DNA of 64,000 nucleotides from Nocardioides sp. GY 10127. GTDB lineage: Bacteria > Actinomycetota > Actinomycetes > Propionibacteriales > Nocardioidaceae. Within the stretch, counting starts at the first letter, position 1. Every line of letters starts with the position of its first letter. The stretch is taken from positions 1 to 64,000 of the forward strand of contig NZ_STGL01000006.1 of the NCBI RefSeq assembly GCF_004919085.1. Direction: 5' to 3'. Below are positions 7,834 through 16,374 of this stretch, piece by piece. The notes below the pieces were generated by a model. That model saw nothing but the letters and a program-made list of their open reading frames with translations. It had not been told where the DNA came from and made no database searches. The position numbers and the translations under genes were made by a program.

Positions 7834-9420
7834 GTGAGCACCTCCCGCGCGGCCCGCCCCCACTACGACGTCGTGGTGGTCGGCGGCGGGCACAACGGCC
7901 TCGTCTCCGCAGCACTGCTCGCCCGCCGCGGCCTCAGCGTGCTGGTGCTGGAGCGGCTCGACCACGTCGGCGGCGCGGCCGTCTCCGCCGCGGCGTTCCC
8001 CGGGCACGACGTCCGCCTCTCGCGCTACTCCTACCTCGTCTCGCTCATGCCGCGCGAGCTCATGGCCGAGCTCGACCTCGACGTCTCGCTCCGCTCCCGG
8101 CGCACGGCCTCGTTCACGCCCACGCTGCGCGACGGCTGGGCCGGTGGCCTGCACGTCCACCGCCCGGAGGACCACCGCACCGAGACGTCCTTCGCGGACC
8201 TGACCGGCACCGAGGCGGAGTACCGGGCGTGGCACGCCTTCTACTCGGACGTCGAGCGCTTCGCCGCCCGGCTGGCGCCGACGTTCCTGCAGCCGCTGCC
8301 GACGGAGGCCGAGGCCCGCGCGCTCGCGGACGAGCAGGTGTGGACGGACCTGGTCCGCCGACCGCTCGGCGAGGCCGTCGAGCGACGCTTCAGCGACGAC
8401 ACCGTGCGCGGCGTGGTCGCCACTGACGCCCTCATCGGCACCTTCGCCTCCCTGCACGACCCCTCGCTGGTGCAGAACCGCTGCTTCCTCTACCACCTGG
8501 TGGGCAACGGCACGGGCGAGTGGCGGGTGCCGGTGGGCGGGATGGGCGCGGTCACGGACTCCCTCGCCCGGACCGCCACGGCGGCCGGCGCCGAGCTGCT
8601 CACCGGGGCGGGGGTGTGCGCCGTGCGGGCCGACGCGGACGGCGCCGAGGTCACGTGGGACGACGCGGGCGGCCGGCACTCCGTGACGGCGGGCCACGTG
8701 CTCTCCGGGGTCGCCCCGTGGGTGCTCGGCCTGCTGCTGGGCGGCGAGCAGGACGACACGACCAAGCCGGCCGGCTCGCAGCTCAAGATCAACTTCCTGC
8801 TCGAGCGGCTCCCCCGGCTGCGCTCGGGCGTGGACCCGACCGAGGCGTTCGCCGGGACGCTCCACGTCGCGGAGGACCTCAGCCAGCTGGAGACCGCGTA
8901 CCGGCAGGCGGCCTCGGGCGTGCTGCCCGACGTCCTGCCCGGCGAGGTCTACTGCCACTCGCTCACCGACCCCTCCATCCTCGGCGCGGCCCCGCACGGG
9001 TGGCACACGCTCACCTACTTCGGCCTGCACACGCCGGCGGCCCTCTTCGCCGACCCGTCGACGCGGGAGCAGGTGAAGGCCGAGGCCGTGCGGCGGGCGA
9101 TCGCCGCCCTCGACGAGCACCTCGAGGAGCCCCTCATGTCCTGCGTGGCGACGGACGCCCACGGCCGCCCCTGCCTGGAGGCCAAGATCCCGCAGGACAT
9201 CGAGGCCGACCTCGCCATGCCCGGCGGCCACATCTTCCACGGGGACCTCGACTGGCCCTGGGCGTCGGGCCGCGCCCGCCTGGAGACCCCCGCCCAGCAG
9301 TGGGGCGTGCAGACCTCGTGGGACCGGGTGCTGCTCTGCGGCTCGGGCGCGCGGCGCGGCGGCGCGGTCTCCGGCCTGGGCGGCCACAACGCGGCGCAGG
9401 CCGTCCTGGCAACGCTCTGA
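7834..9420 (+). CDS. FAD-dependent oxidoreductase, phytoene dehydrogenase-like (PYROXD2 type)
   Basis: This 528-residue protein starts with a Rossmann FAD-binding motif at about residues 12-22 (VVVVGGGHNGL), followed by the acidic end of the second strand (LVLERLDHVGG). The C-terminal region has the second FAD contact block (GSGARRGGAVSGLGGHNAA). Length and the VGGAAVS segment match the NAD(P)/FAD-dependent amine oxidase/phytoene dehydrogenase superfamily, in particular the branch related to PYROXD2. No carotenoid genes are nearby, so phytoene is not a likely substrate. The real substrate is unknown. tRNA-Lys follows. Confidence 0.85.
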   Translation: MSTSRAARPHYDVVVVGGGHNGLVSAALLARRGLSVLVLERLDHVGGAAVSAAAFPGHDVRLSRYSYLVSLMPRELMAELDLDVSLRSRRTASFTPTLRDGWAGGLHVHRPEDHRTETSFADLTGTEAEYRAWHAFYSDVERFAARLAPTFLQPLPTEAEARALADEQVWTDLVRRPLGEAVERRFSDDTVRGVVATDALIGTFASLHDPSLVQNRCFLYHLVGNGTGEWRVPVGGMGAVTDSLARTATAAGAELLTGAGVCAVRADADGAEVTWDDAGGRHSVTAGHVLSGVAPWVLGLLLGGEQDDTTKPAGSQLKINFLLERLPRLRSGVDPTEAFAGTLHVAEDLSQLETAYRQAASGVLPDVLPGEVYCHSLTDPSILGAAPHGWHTLTYFGLHTPAALFADPSTREQVKAEAVRRAIAALDEHLEEPLMSCVATDAHGRPCLEAKIPQDIEADLAMPGGHIFHGDLDWPWASGRARLETPAQQWGVQTSWDRVLLCGSGARRGGAVSGLGGHNAAQAVLATL

Positions 9421-9535
9421 CCTGCGACGACAACGAGAGAGGTCCGGCCGGGCGCTCGCGATTTTCGCGGTCCGCTCATCCGCTGGTAATGTTCTTCTCG
9501 TTGCAGCGCGGGGCGCGAGTCCCAGACCGCAGCGG

Positions 9536-9608
<73 letters not shown>

Positions 9609-9616
9609 CAGCAGGC

Positions 9617-9646
9617 GAAGGGCCGGGACGGCAGTCCCGGCCCTTC
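9617..9646 (+). terminator. Terminator of tRNA-Lys
   Basis: A perfect 13-bp stem with a GGCA loop begins eight bases after the tRNA end. The same GGCA loop is seen after tRNA-His. Confidence 0.85.
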
Positions 9647-9716
9647 GTGCATTCTGCGGCACTTCTCCCCCATCTGCGGGATGCGCGCCCACCTCAGGGG
9701 CGTGCCAGGGTGCAGC

Positions 9717-10355
9717 GTGACTGCTCAGCTGCCACCCCCGGCGCCTCGGCCCGGCCCCGAGCGGCCCGGCCCCGAGCGACACAGCCCCGAGCGACACAGC
9801 CCCGAGCGACACGGCCCAGAGCGTCCGGGCGTCGAGCACGCCGCGGACGCCTGGCCCGACCTGTGGTTCCTGGCGCCGGTCGTGGCGCTCTGGCTCTCGG
9901 TCGCCGTGGAGCGCCAGCGGCTGGACGAGGCGGCCCTGCTCTGGACCGGGCTCGCCACGCTGGCCGCCGCCGGCTGCTGGCAGTGGCTGCGACGCGGGGA
10001 CGTGACGAACCGGCTCACCTGGTTCCTCCTCGCCGGTGGCGTCGCGGTGTGCCTGGCCTCCGCGTACGCGAACCCGGGGGTGTCGTTGCTGCGCTTCCTG
10101 GTGGGCCTCGTGGGTCTGGTCGCGGGGGTGCTGCTCGCCCAGCAGGCGCACCGGCACGCCCGCCCCGGCCCCCGCCTGAGACGCCGTGCCCGGCAGCTCG
10201 TGCTGCACCTCGTCGAGCCGCTGCGGGTCGCCGAGGCCCGGGACGTGGCACGGGAGGAGGCGGCCCGGCGGGCCGTCCGACAGCGGGAGCCCCGCGAGCC
10301 CCGTGAGCCGCGTCACCCCTGGTCGGTGGAATCGCGAGGTGATTCGGCTCGTTGA
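9717..10355 (+). CDS. Hypothetical membrane protein with PER repeats
   Basis: The 212-residue protein, counted from the GTG at 9717, has an N-terminal low-complexity tract of PGPER/HSPER-like pentapeptide repeats (about residues 10-35, encoded by 15-bp DNA repeats at about 9745-9830). Three or four hydrophobic segments follow at about 50-150 and a charged C-terminal tail rich in REP repeats. I do not recognise a family. An earlier in-frame start at 9681 is possible. The stop overlaps the region just upstream of the nitroreductase gene, so the two may be co-transcribed. Confidence 0.65.
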   Translation: MTAQLPPPAPRPGPERPGPERHSPERHSPERHGPERPGVEHAADAWPDLWFLAPVVALWLSVAVERQRLDEAALLWTGLATLAAAGCWQWLRRGDVTNRLTWFLLAGGVAVCLASAYANPGVSLLRFLVGLVGLVAGVLLAQQAHRHARPGPRLRRRARQLVLHLVEPLRVAEARDVAREEAARRAVRQREPREPREPRHPWSVESRGDSAR

Positions 10356-10384
10356 ATCGTCATCTACTGACGAGGAGAACGACG

Positions 10385-11005
10385 ATGAGCACGACCGCCG
10401 AGATCGGCACCCTGCCCCTGCTGGAGCAGGCCGGCCGCGAGGCCCTCTTCACCGAGGCCCGGACCGCGAGCACCTTCACCGACCAGCCGGTCACCGACGC
10501 CGAGCTGCGGGAGATCTGGGACCTCGCCCGCTGGTCCCCCAGCGCCTCGAACGGCCAGCCCCTGCGCGTCCTCTTCGTCCGCACCGACGAGGGTCGCGAG
10601 CGCCTGCTCGCCCACGTCGCCGACGGCAACAAGGCCAAGGTCTCCGCCGCGCCGGTCACCGCCGTCCTCGCGTTCGACCCGGACTTCCACGAGCACTTCG
10701 CCACCACGTTCCCGGCCCGCGCCGAGATGATGCGCGACCGGTTCGCCGCCGACGCCGACGCCCGCGCGCAGAACGCCACCTACAACGCCGCCCTCCAGAC
10801 CGGCGTCCTGCTCCTCGCCGTCCGGGCCGCGGGCCTGGCCGCCGGCCCGATGGCCGGCTTCGACAAGGCGGGAGTGGACGCCGAGTTCTTCGGCGGGTCC
10901 GGGTGGCGCAGCCACCTGCTGCTCAACATCGGCCACCCCGGCGCCGACGCGTGGTTCCCGCGGCTGCCGCGCCTCGACGAGTCCACCGTCCTCGACTGGG
11001 CCTGA
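10385..11005 (+). CDS. Nitroreductase-family protein (malonic semialdehyde reductase-like)
   Basis: This 206-residue flavoprotein belongs to the nitroreductase superfamily, in the branch that includes RutE/HadB-type malonic semialdehyde reductases: the segment RTASTFTDQPVTDAELREI, the FMN-binding WSPSASNGQPLR and the late GPMAGFD motif fit. The start ATG at 10385 has a clear ribosome site (GAGGAG about ten bases upstream). The rest of a pyrimidine-degradation (rut) pathway is not nearby, so the physiological role remains open. Confidence 0.85.
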   Translation: MSTTAEIGTLPLLEQAGREALFTEARTASTFTDQPVTDAELREIWDLARWSPSASNGQPLRVLFVRTDEGRERLLAHVADGNKAKVSAAPVTAVLAFDPDFHEHFATTFPARAEMMRDRFAADADARAQNATYNAALQTGVLLLAVRAAGLAAGPMAGFDKAGVDAEFFGGSGWRSHLLLNIGHPGADAWFPRLPRLDESTVLDWA

Positions 11006-11078
11006 TCACCGGGCACTGAACATCGGGCACTGAGCATCCGGGCCCTGGTCACCGGCCGCGAGGGCGCAGACTGGGCGG

Positions 11079-11501
11079 ATGGACCTCACCCAGGCGCTCA
11101 CCGCGGCCCGCGGCACCCACCAGTCCGTCCTCGTCACCGTGCGCGGCAGCAACGGCCGCCCGCAGCTGTCCAACGTCATGCACGCGGTGGGCGAGGACGG
11201 CCTGGTCAGGGTCTCCATCACCGCCGACCGCGCCAAGTACGCCAACCTCCGACGCACCCCGTGGGCCGCGCTGCACGTGGCCGCGGGGTCGTTCTGGTCC
11301 TACGCCGTGCTGGAGGGCGACGTGAGCCTGTCGGAGGTCGTCGCCGAGCCGGACGACGCGGCGGCCGAGGAGTCCGTGGCGCTGTACCGCGCGATCGCCG
11401 GCGAGCACGAGGACTGGGACGCGTACCGGGCCGCGCTCGTCACCGACCGGCGCCTCGTCGTCCACCTCTCCCCCACGCACGCCTACGGCATGCTGCGCTG
11501 A
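11079..11501 (+). CDS. PPOX-class F420-dependent oxidoreductase
   Basis: The 140-residue protein has the split beta-barrel fold of the pyridoxamine-phosphate-oxidase-like family; residues SVLVTVRGSNGRPQLSNV and SITADRAKYANLRRTP match Rv1155-type F420-dependent members common in actinobacteria. These reduce or oxidise small molecules with the deazaflavin F420. The gene is separate from both neighbours by about 50-70 bases. A degenerate -10 box CAGACT ends six bases before the ATG, hinting at another leaderless start. Confidence 0.85.
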   Translation: MDLTQALTAARGTHQSVLVTVRGSNGRPQLSNVMHAVGEDGLVRVSITADRAKYANLRRTPWAALHVAAGSFWSYAVLEGDVSLSEVVAEPDDAAAEESVALYRAIAGEHEDWDAYRAALVTDRRLVVHLSPTHAYGMLR

Positions 11502-11558
11502 GGACGGCCGCTCGCCGGGCGGGGAACAGCCGCGCGGACGTCGCGGTTGCAGCCAGCC

Positions 11559-12611
11559 GTGAGCACGCACCACGGAGAGTTCAAGGTCCCCCAGGGCAAG
11601 CTGGTCGTCGTCGACCTCGAGACCGACGGGGAGACCCTCACCCGGGTCGTCGTCTCCGGTGACTTCTTCCTCGAGCCCGACGAGGCGCTCGGTGACATGT
11701 CCGACGCGCTGGTCGGACAGCAGGTCGACGCTCCCCTCGCCGTCCTCGAGCAGGCGGTCGCGGAGGCCGCCGGCGACGCGGTCCTCGTCGGCTTCGACGC
11801 ACGTAGCCTCGCCATGGCGGTGCTCCGGGCGCTCGGTCGCAGCACGGCCTGGCACGACCACGCGTTCACGCTGCTGGACGCCGGCCCCCTGCACCCGCCC
11901 GCCCAGATGGCGCTCGACGAGGTGCTGCTGCGCCAGGTCGCGTCCGGGCAGCGCGGGCCGAGCCTGCGCGTGTGGGAGTGGGCGTCCAACGCCGTCATCA
12001 TCGGCTCGTTCCAGTCCGTCTCCAACGAGGTCGACCTCGAGGCCGCCGCCCGCCACGACGCCACCGTCGTGCGCCGCATCTCCGGCGGCGGCGCGATGTT
12101 CGTCGAGCCCGGCAACACGATCACCTACTCGCTCTACGTGCCCGAGACCCTCGTCGCCGGCCTCACCTTCCTCGACTCCTACGCCTTCCTGGACGCGTGG
12201 GTCGTCCGGGCCCTGCGGGGGCTGGGGGTGGAGGCCTCCTACGTCCCGGTCAACGACATCGTGTCCCCCGCCGGGAAGATCGGCGGCGCCGCGCAGAAGC
12301 GGGTGCAGGGCGCCGTCCTGCACCACGTGACGATGAGCTACGACATGGACGCCGACAAGATGCTCGACATCCTCCGCATCGGCCGGGAGAAGCTCTCCGA
12401 CAAAGGCCACACCAGCTCGGGCAAGCGGGTCGACCCGATCCGCAGCCAGACCGGCCTCTCCCGCGAGGACGTCGTGGCGGCCATGCTCGCCCACTTCGAG
12501 CAGTCCTACGGGCTGGGCCGCGACGTCGTCGACGCCGCCACCCTCGCTGACGCCGCCACGCTGGCGGAGGAGAAGTACACCGGCGAGGAGTGGCTCCACC
12601 GCGTGCCCTGA
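11559..12611 (+). CDS. Lipoate-protein ligase A family, N-terminal accessory domain fused
   Basis: The protein has about 350 residues. Residues 1-90 (STHHGEFKVPQGKLVVVD, then SGDFFLEPDEAL) form a domain resembling the lipoate-ligase accessory domain that usually lies C-terminal or is a separate protein. The catalytic lipoate/biotin ligase domain follows, with RRISGGGAMF and the catalytic-lysine region PAGKIGGAAQKR. The enzyme would attach lipoate to E2 or GcvH proteins. The start is uncertain: GTG at 11559 or TTG at 11547; neither has a good ribosome site. It is convergent with the kinase-like gene downstream. Confidence 0.85.
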   Translation: MSTHHGEFKVPQGKLVVVDLETDGETLTRVVVSGDFFLEPDEALGDMSDALVGQQVDAPLAVLEQAVAEAAGDAVLVGFDARSLAMAVLRALGRSTAWHDHAFTLLDAGPLHPPAQMALDEVLLRQVASGQRGPSLRVWEWASNAVIIGSFQSVSNEVDLEAAARHDATVVRRISGGGAMFVEPGNTITYSLYVPETLVAGLTFLDSYAFLDAWVVRALRGLGVEASYVPVNDIVSPAGKIGGAAQKRVQGAVLHHVTMSYDMDADKMLDILRIGREKLSDKGHTSSGKRVDPIRSQTGLSREDVVAAMLAHFEQSYGLGRDVVDAATLADAATLAEEKYTGEEWLHRVP

Positions 12612-12622
12612 CCGGCGAAGGC

Positions 12623-13336
12623 TCAGTCGTCGAGCGGGGGCACCACGGCGACCGGGACCGTGAGGTCGGCCCGGCCGGCCGTCGCGAGGATCAGCGCGGC
12701 GTTCGGGTCGTCCACCGCAGCGATCCACGCGAGCGCCTCCTCGCGGGTCTTCCCGAACCGGACGTGCCGCTCGAGCAGCCGCGCGGCGCGCTCCGCCTCC
12801 GGCACCTCGCAGAACCAGACCTCGTCCATGGCCGCGCGCGCCCGCTCCCACCCCGGGCCGTCGAGCAGCAGGTAGTTCCCCTCCGTCACCGCCAGGCGGC
12901 AGGCGGGCAGCACGGGCATCGCCCCCGCGATCGGCTGCTCCAGGTCGCGCTCGAACATGGGCGCGTAGACGACCTCGCCCTCGCGGGGCGCCCGCACCCG
13001 CTCCAGCAGCGCGGCGAAGCCGTGCGCGTCGAAGGTGTCCGGCGCACCCTTGGCCCCGCGGCGCCCCAGCCGCTCGAGCTCGACGTCCGCGAGGTGGTAG
13101 CCGTCCATCGGGACGTGGGCCACCCACCCCTCCTCGCACCCCGCCGGTACCGGGCCGGCGGCGAGCGCGCGGACCAGCTGCACCGCGAGCGTCGACTTCC
13201 CCGCGCCCGGCGTCCCGGCCACGCCGAGGACGTGCCGGCCGGGGGCGGCCACCAGGCCCCGCGCCCGGTCCAGGAGCGCCTCGAAGGTCAGGGGGTCCGG
13301 CTGGGCGGGCGGCACGGGCGAGGACGTCGTCGTCAT
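12623..13336 (-). CDS. Nucleoside/nucleotide kinase family protein (PRK/uridine kinase fold)
   Basis: The 237-residue protein is a P-loop kinase of the phosphoribulokinase/uridine kinase-like group: Walker A GVAGTPGAGKST at about residues 35-46, the segment VPMDGYHLADVELERLG typical of the family annotated as nucleoside/nucleotide kinase, and TEGNYLLLDGPGW. The phosphate acceptor is not determinable; pantothenate-, uridine- and sugar-kinase-like roles have been proposed for relatives. The ATG at 13336 is chosen because the upstream 82 codons of open frame are low-complexity. Confidence 0.83.
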   Translation of the reverse strand: MTTTSSPVPPAQPDPLTFEALLDRARGLVAAPGRHVLGVAGTPGAGKSTLAVQLVRALAAGPVPAGCEEGWVAHVPMDGYHLADVELERLGRRGAKGAPDTFDAHGFAALLERVRAPREGEVVYAPMFERDLEQPIAGAMPVLPACRLAVTEGNYLLLDGPGWERARAAMDEVWFCEVPEAERAARLLERHVRFGKTREEALAWIAAVDDPNAALILATAGRADLTVPVAVVPPLDD

Positions 13337-13789
13337 GCGCCCATCCTGCCCGGCGACCCACGGCGGTCCCTCCCGGCGTGGCTCCCACTCCTCGTGGCGT
13401 CGGGGCGGCAGGCTGGCCCCGCTGGGACGGCCCCGACTCGCACCGCGCCGGCGCCACACCGGCCGGGCCCGTCCGGTGTGGCCGACTCGTCCGGAGCGTC
13501 CGGGCTGCGAGTCCTGTCGGCCATGGCCGTACGGCCCGCGCCACCCTGGCGGACCGGGCAGCCCGCACAAACCGGACAGCATGGGCAGCCTGGACAGACC
13601 GAACCGTCAGGTCCGTCCGGATGGCCCGCGCCGACCTCCTGACCCGGTCACGGCGCACCGCCCGGGCCGACGCACCCGACCGGCCCGCCCGGCCCGACGG
13701 ATCGACCCTGGTCATCCGCACGACGCCCTCGTAGGCTCCCGGGCACGCTGCGAGACACGCGCGAGCACCGTCGGGGACAGGAGGCCGTC
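13337..13789. other. 453-bp intergenic region without a supported gene
   Basis: The stretch between the kinase-like gene and the GntR gene is GC-rich and low in complexity, with many short ccggac/cggac repeats. Open frames on both strands read as Arg/Ser/Ala-rich nonsense. A -10-like TAGGCT lies at 13732-13737, giving the GntR mRNA a leader of about 45 bases. Confidence 0.6.
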
Positions 13790-14560
13790 ATGGCCGAGGA
13801 CCGCACCATCGACCGGTCGTCGCCGGTCCCCTACTACCGGCAGCTGGCCGACGCCCTCGGCCGCCAGGTCGCGACCGGCGACCTCACGACCGGGCAGCGG
13901 CTGCCCAGCGAGGCAGAGCTCTGCGGCCGGTACGGACTGTCCCGCGCGACCGTCCGGCAGGCCCTCGCCCACCTCGAGCAGCAGGGCGTGGCACGCCGTG
14001 TCGCCGGCCGCGGCGTCTTCGTCCACGACGGCGCTGGCGAGCAGGCTCCGACCGGATGGCAGGTGGACGACCCCGCCACCACCCTCGAGGGCGCGCTCGG
14101 CAGCACGAACCCGCTCGTCGAGATCGAGGTCCGCAGCCACGGCCAGGTGACCCTGCCGACCTGGGCCACCCGGCTGCTCGAGGTCCCCGACGGGACCACC
14201 GGCCACGAGCTCGTCCGCCTCCACCTCCTCGACGGGACGCCGGCCCTGCTGAGCACCCGGCTCCAACCGCCCCCGGTCGACGCGGCGGTGGCTGCGGCGG
14301 AGCCGGTGCTGCGCGGGGCGGGCTCCCTCACCGCCGCGCTGGCCGCCGCCGGCTGGGCTGCCGCGGGCACGCGGCGCTCCCTGCACGCGATGAGCCCGCG
14401 GGGTGCGGTCGCCGAGGCGCTCGAGGCCGGTCCCCAGACCCCGGTGCTGCGCATCCGGGCGGTCTCGTGGACCCGCACCGGGCTGCTGCACGACGCCGCG
14501 GAGAGCTGGGTGCGCACCGACGTCGCGCCCCTCGACGTGACGCTCGGCACACCCAGGTAG
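13790..14560 (+). CDS. GntR/HutC-family transcriptional regulator with UTRA domain
   Basis: The protein has 256 residues. A winged helix-turn-helix of the GntR type spans about 12-78 (YYRQLADALGRQVATGDL, then LPSEAELCGRYGLSRATVRQ), and a C-terminal UTRA ligand-binding domain spans about 105-250. HutC-type regulators usually sense sugars or amino-acid derivatives. The ATG has a strong AGGAGG site five bases away. The stop codon TAG is also the first half of the TAGCCT -10 box of the next gene, so regulator and membrane protein are tightly packed and possibly co-transcribed. Confidence 0.9.
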   Translation: MAEDRTIDRSSPVPYYRQLADALGRQVATGDLTTGQRLPSEAELCGRYGLSRATVRQALAHLEQQGVARRVAGRGVFVHDGAGEQAPTGWQVDDPATTLEGALGSTNPLVEIEVRSHGQVTLPTWATRLLEVPDGTTGHELVRLHLLDGTPALLSTRLQPPPVDAAVAAAEPVLRGAGSLTAALAAAGWAAAGTRRSLHAMSPRGAVAEALEAGPQTPVLRIRAVSWTRTGLLHDAAESWVRTDVAPLDVTLGTPR

Positions 14561-14563
14561 CCT
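14558..14563 (+). promoter_or_regulatory. -10 box, leaderless start of DoxX-like gene
   Basis: TAGCCT ends six bases before the ATG at 14570 and contains the stop codon of the preceding GntR gene. Confidence 0.5.
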
Positions 14564-14569
14564 CCAGCC

Positions 14570-14968
14570 ATGCTGCGTACCGTCGCCCGGATCGTACTGG
14601 GCTCGCTCATGGCCGCCGTGGGCATCGCCCACCTCACCGTCCTGCGCGAGGAGTTCCAGGCGCAGGTGCCCGACTGGTTCCCGGTCGACGACGACCGGGT
14701 GGTCCTCGGGTCGGGGGTCGCCGAGGTCGCCCTCGGCTCGGCGTTCGTGCTCCTGCCGCGCCACAAGCGCCTCGTCGGGGGGCTGCTGGCGGCGTTCTAC
14801 GTCGCGATCTTCCCGGGCAACCTCGCCCAGTGGATCGAGCAGACCGACGCGTTCGGGCTCACCAGCGACCGCGCGCGGTTCCTGCGGCTCTTCTTCCAGC
14901 CGGTCCTCATCGCCTGGGCCCTGTGGGCCGGTCGGACCCTCCAGCGGCCCGAGGACGACGAGTCCTGA
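14570..14968 (+). CDS. DoxX-like small membrane protein
   Basis: The 132-residue protein has about four hydrophobic helices and the DoxX-family features AVGIAHLTVLREEF, AEVALGSAFVLLP and FPGNLAQWIE. Members of this family are integral membrane proteins of mostly unknown function, some linked to redox or quinone chemistry. It sits directly behind the GntR regulator and may be one of its targets, but it appears to own a -10 box too. Confidence 0.75.
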   Translation: MLRTVARIVLGSLMAAVGIAHLTVLREEFQAQVPDWFPVDDDRVVLGSGVAEVALGSAFVLLPRHKRLVGGLLAAFYVAIFPGNLAQWIEQTDAFGLTSDRARFLRLFFQPVLIAWALWAGRTLQRPEDDES

Positions 14969-14987
14969 CGCCTGGCAGCCTGGCGGC

Positions 14988-16286
14988 TCAGGCCGCCTTG
15001 AGCACCCCCACCGGGTCGTAGCGCAGACCCGGGAAGACCTCGCTCACCGAGGTGCCGGAGAACCGCTTCTGCACGACCTCGCCGAGGACCTGCCGGTAGT
15101 CGGTGGTCACCAGCAGGTCGGAGTCGGCGCCCAGCGAGAGCCCCGGCCAGCGTCCCAGGTATCGGCCCCCACGCACGCCCGCCCCGGCCACCATCATCAC
15201 GTTGCCGTAGCCGTGGTCCAGGCCCAGGTCCTCGTTCTCCTCGACCCGGCGGCCGAACTCGCTCAGCGCCACGAGGGTGACCTTGCTCCGCTGGGAGCCG
15301 AGGTCGCCGAAGAACGCGGCGACCGCGCGGGCGAGCTCGTCGACGTTGCGGATCATCCGGCCCCACTCCAGCGTGCCGAGGCGGGTGTGCATGTCCCACT
15401 CGCCCTGGTCGACGGTGATCACCTCGGTGCCGAGGTCGGCCCGGATCAGCCGGGCGGCGTCGGCGAGGGCGGCGCCCAGGTCGCCGTCCGGGTAGGCCGA
15501 GGCGCGGGAGCGCTGACGCCGGGCGGGCGCCAGCTCCTCCACGGCGGTGAAGGTCTCGTCCATGGCGCGGCCGAGCACGCCCTTCTCGCCCTTCCACATC
15601 GTCCGCAGTCCGCGCTCGCGCTGCCGGGCCCTGGAGGCGTCCCAGGTCGGGCCGGCGATCGAGACGTCGTCCAGCGCCTGCGCCGCCAGCGTGGGCGCGC
15701 GCCCGGCCAGCGATGTGGGGGCCGCCCCGGGGCCGAACGCCACGCCGTCGCTGCTGCTCACGTCGGAGGAGCGCCCGACCAGGCGGTTGAGCCAGCCCTC
15801 GCGCAGCGACGAGCCCGGCGCGGCGTCCTCGAGCTCCTCCATCGCGGCGAAGTGCGAGCGGTTCGGCGCGGGCAGGCCGGCCGCGTGCACGAAGGCGAGC
15901 TCCTCCGAGCGCCACAGGCCCAGCAGCGGCTTCATGCCCGGGTGGAGACCGAAGAAGCCGTCCTTGGCGAGCAGCTGCGAGGACGGCACGGCGATGCGCG
16001 GACGGGCGCGGTAGTAGACGGGGTCGCCGTGCGGCACCACCACCGAGAGGCCGTCCATGGCCCCGCGCAGCGAGAGCACGACGAGCACGGACGAGGCGCT
16101 CGCCGCCGCGGCCGGTGAGGCGGTGAGGACGGCCGAGCCGACGGTGGCGGTGGCGCCGGCGGCGAGCAGGCCGCCGCGCAGGACGCCGCGACGGCTCAGG
16201 TCGGTCGTCAGGGCGCTGGTGAGGGCGGACATCTCCGCGCAGCAGGGCTGCTGCTCGGTGGGCGTGACGGGACGGTGGTGGGGCAC
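14988..16286 (-). CDS. DUF1501 protein with Tat signal (copy 1)
   Basis: The 432-residue DUF1501 protein has a twin-arginine signal (LSRRGVLRGG near residue 30) followed by a hydrophobic stretch and an Ala-rich cleavage region. Family landmarks include LSLRGAMDGLSVVVPHGD, NRSHFAAMEELEDA, WDMHT and SEFGRRVEEN. DUF1501 is related to the sulfatase/alkaline phosphatase clan, but no enzyme activity is assigned. A Cys-Cys pair precedes the Tat motif. The GTG at 16286 has an AGGAGCT site. It lies 88 bases downstream of a DUF1800 gene, and a second such pair is at 52.6-55.4 kb. Likely exported folded, perhaps with its partner. Confidence 0.88.
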   Translation of the reverse strand: MPHHRPVTPTEQQPCCAEMSALTSALTTDLSRRGVLRGGLLAAGATATVGSAVLTASPAAAASASSVLVVLSLRGAMDGLSVVVPHGDPVYYRARPRIAVPSSQLLAKDGFFGLHPGMKPLLGLWRSEELAFVHAAGLPAPNRSHFAAMEELEDAAPGSSLREGWLNRLVGRSSDVSSSDGVAFGPGAAPTSLAGRAPTLAAQALDDVSIAGPTWDASRARQRERGLRTMWKGEKGVLGRAMDETFTAVEELAPARRQRSRASAYPDGDLGAALADAARLIRADLGTEVITVDQGEWDMHTRLGTLEWGRMIRNVDELARAVAAFFGDLGSQRSKVTLVALSEFGRRVEENEDLGLDHGYGNVMMVAGAGVRGGRYLGRWPGLSLGADSDLLVTTDYRQVLGEVVQKRFSGTSVSEVFPGLRYDPVGVLKAA

Positions 16287-16374
16287 GGGGAGCTCCTGGC
16301 GGGAGTGCTGCGGGACGGGTGGGTGTCGGCGACGGCCCAGGTCGGTGCGGGGCACCGGCGGCGGGCCGGTGCGC

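Noticed and set aside
9725..10018. Minus-strand protein with GLCRSG repeats
   Set aside because: It is the mirror of the PER-repeat DNA; the plus-strand frame has the membrane segments and is the real candidate.
11049..13721. 890-residue minus-strand open frame (and others such as 6811-9387, 16057-18246, 47616-49961 and 57270-59474)
   Set aside because: Long frames of Arg/Gly/Ala/Pro-rich protein lying opposite or out of phase with well-supported genes; typical shadows in very GC-rich DNA.
13378..13734. 118-residue plus-strand gene in the 13.3-13.8 kb gap
   Set aside because: Low-complexity Arg/Ala/Asp composition, no ribosome site, no domain, and it runs into GntR promoter sequence.
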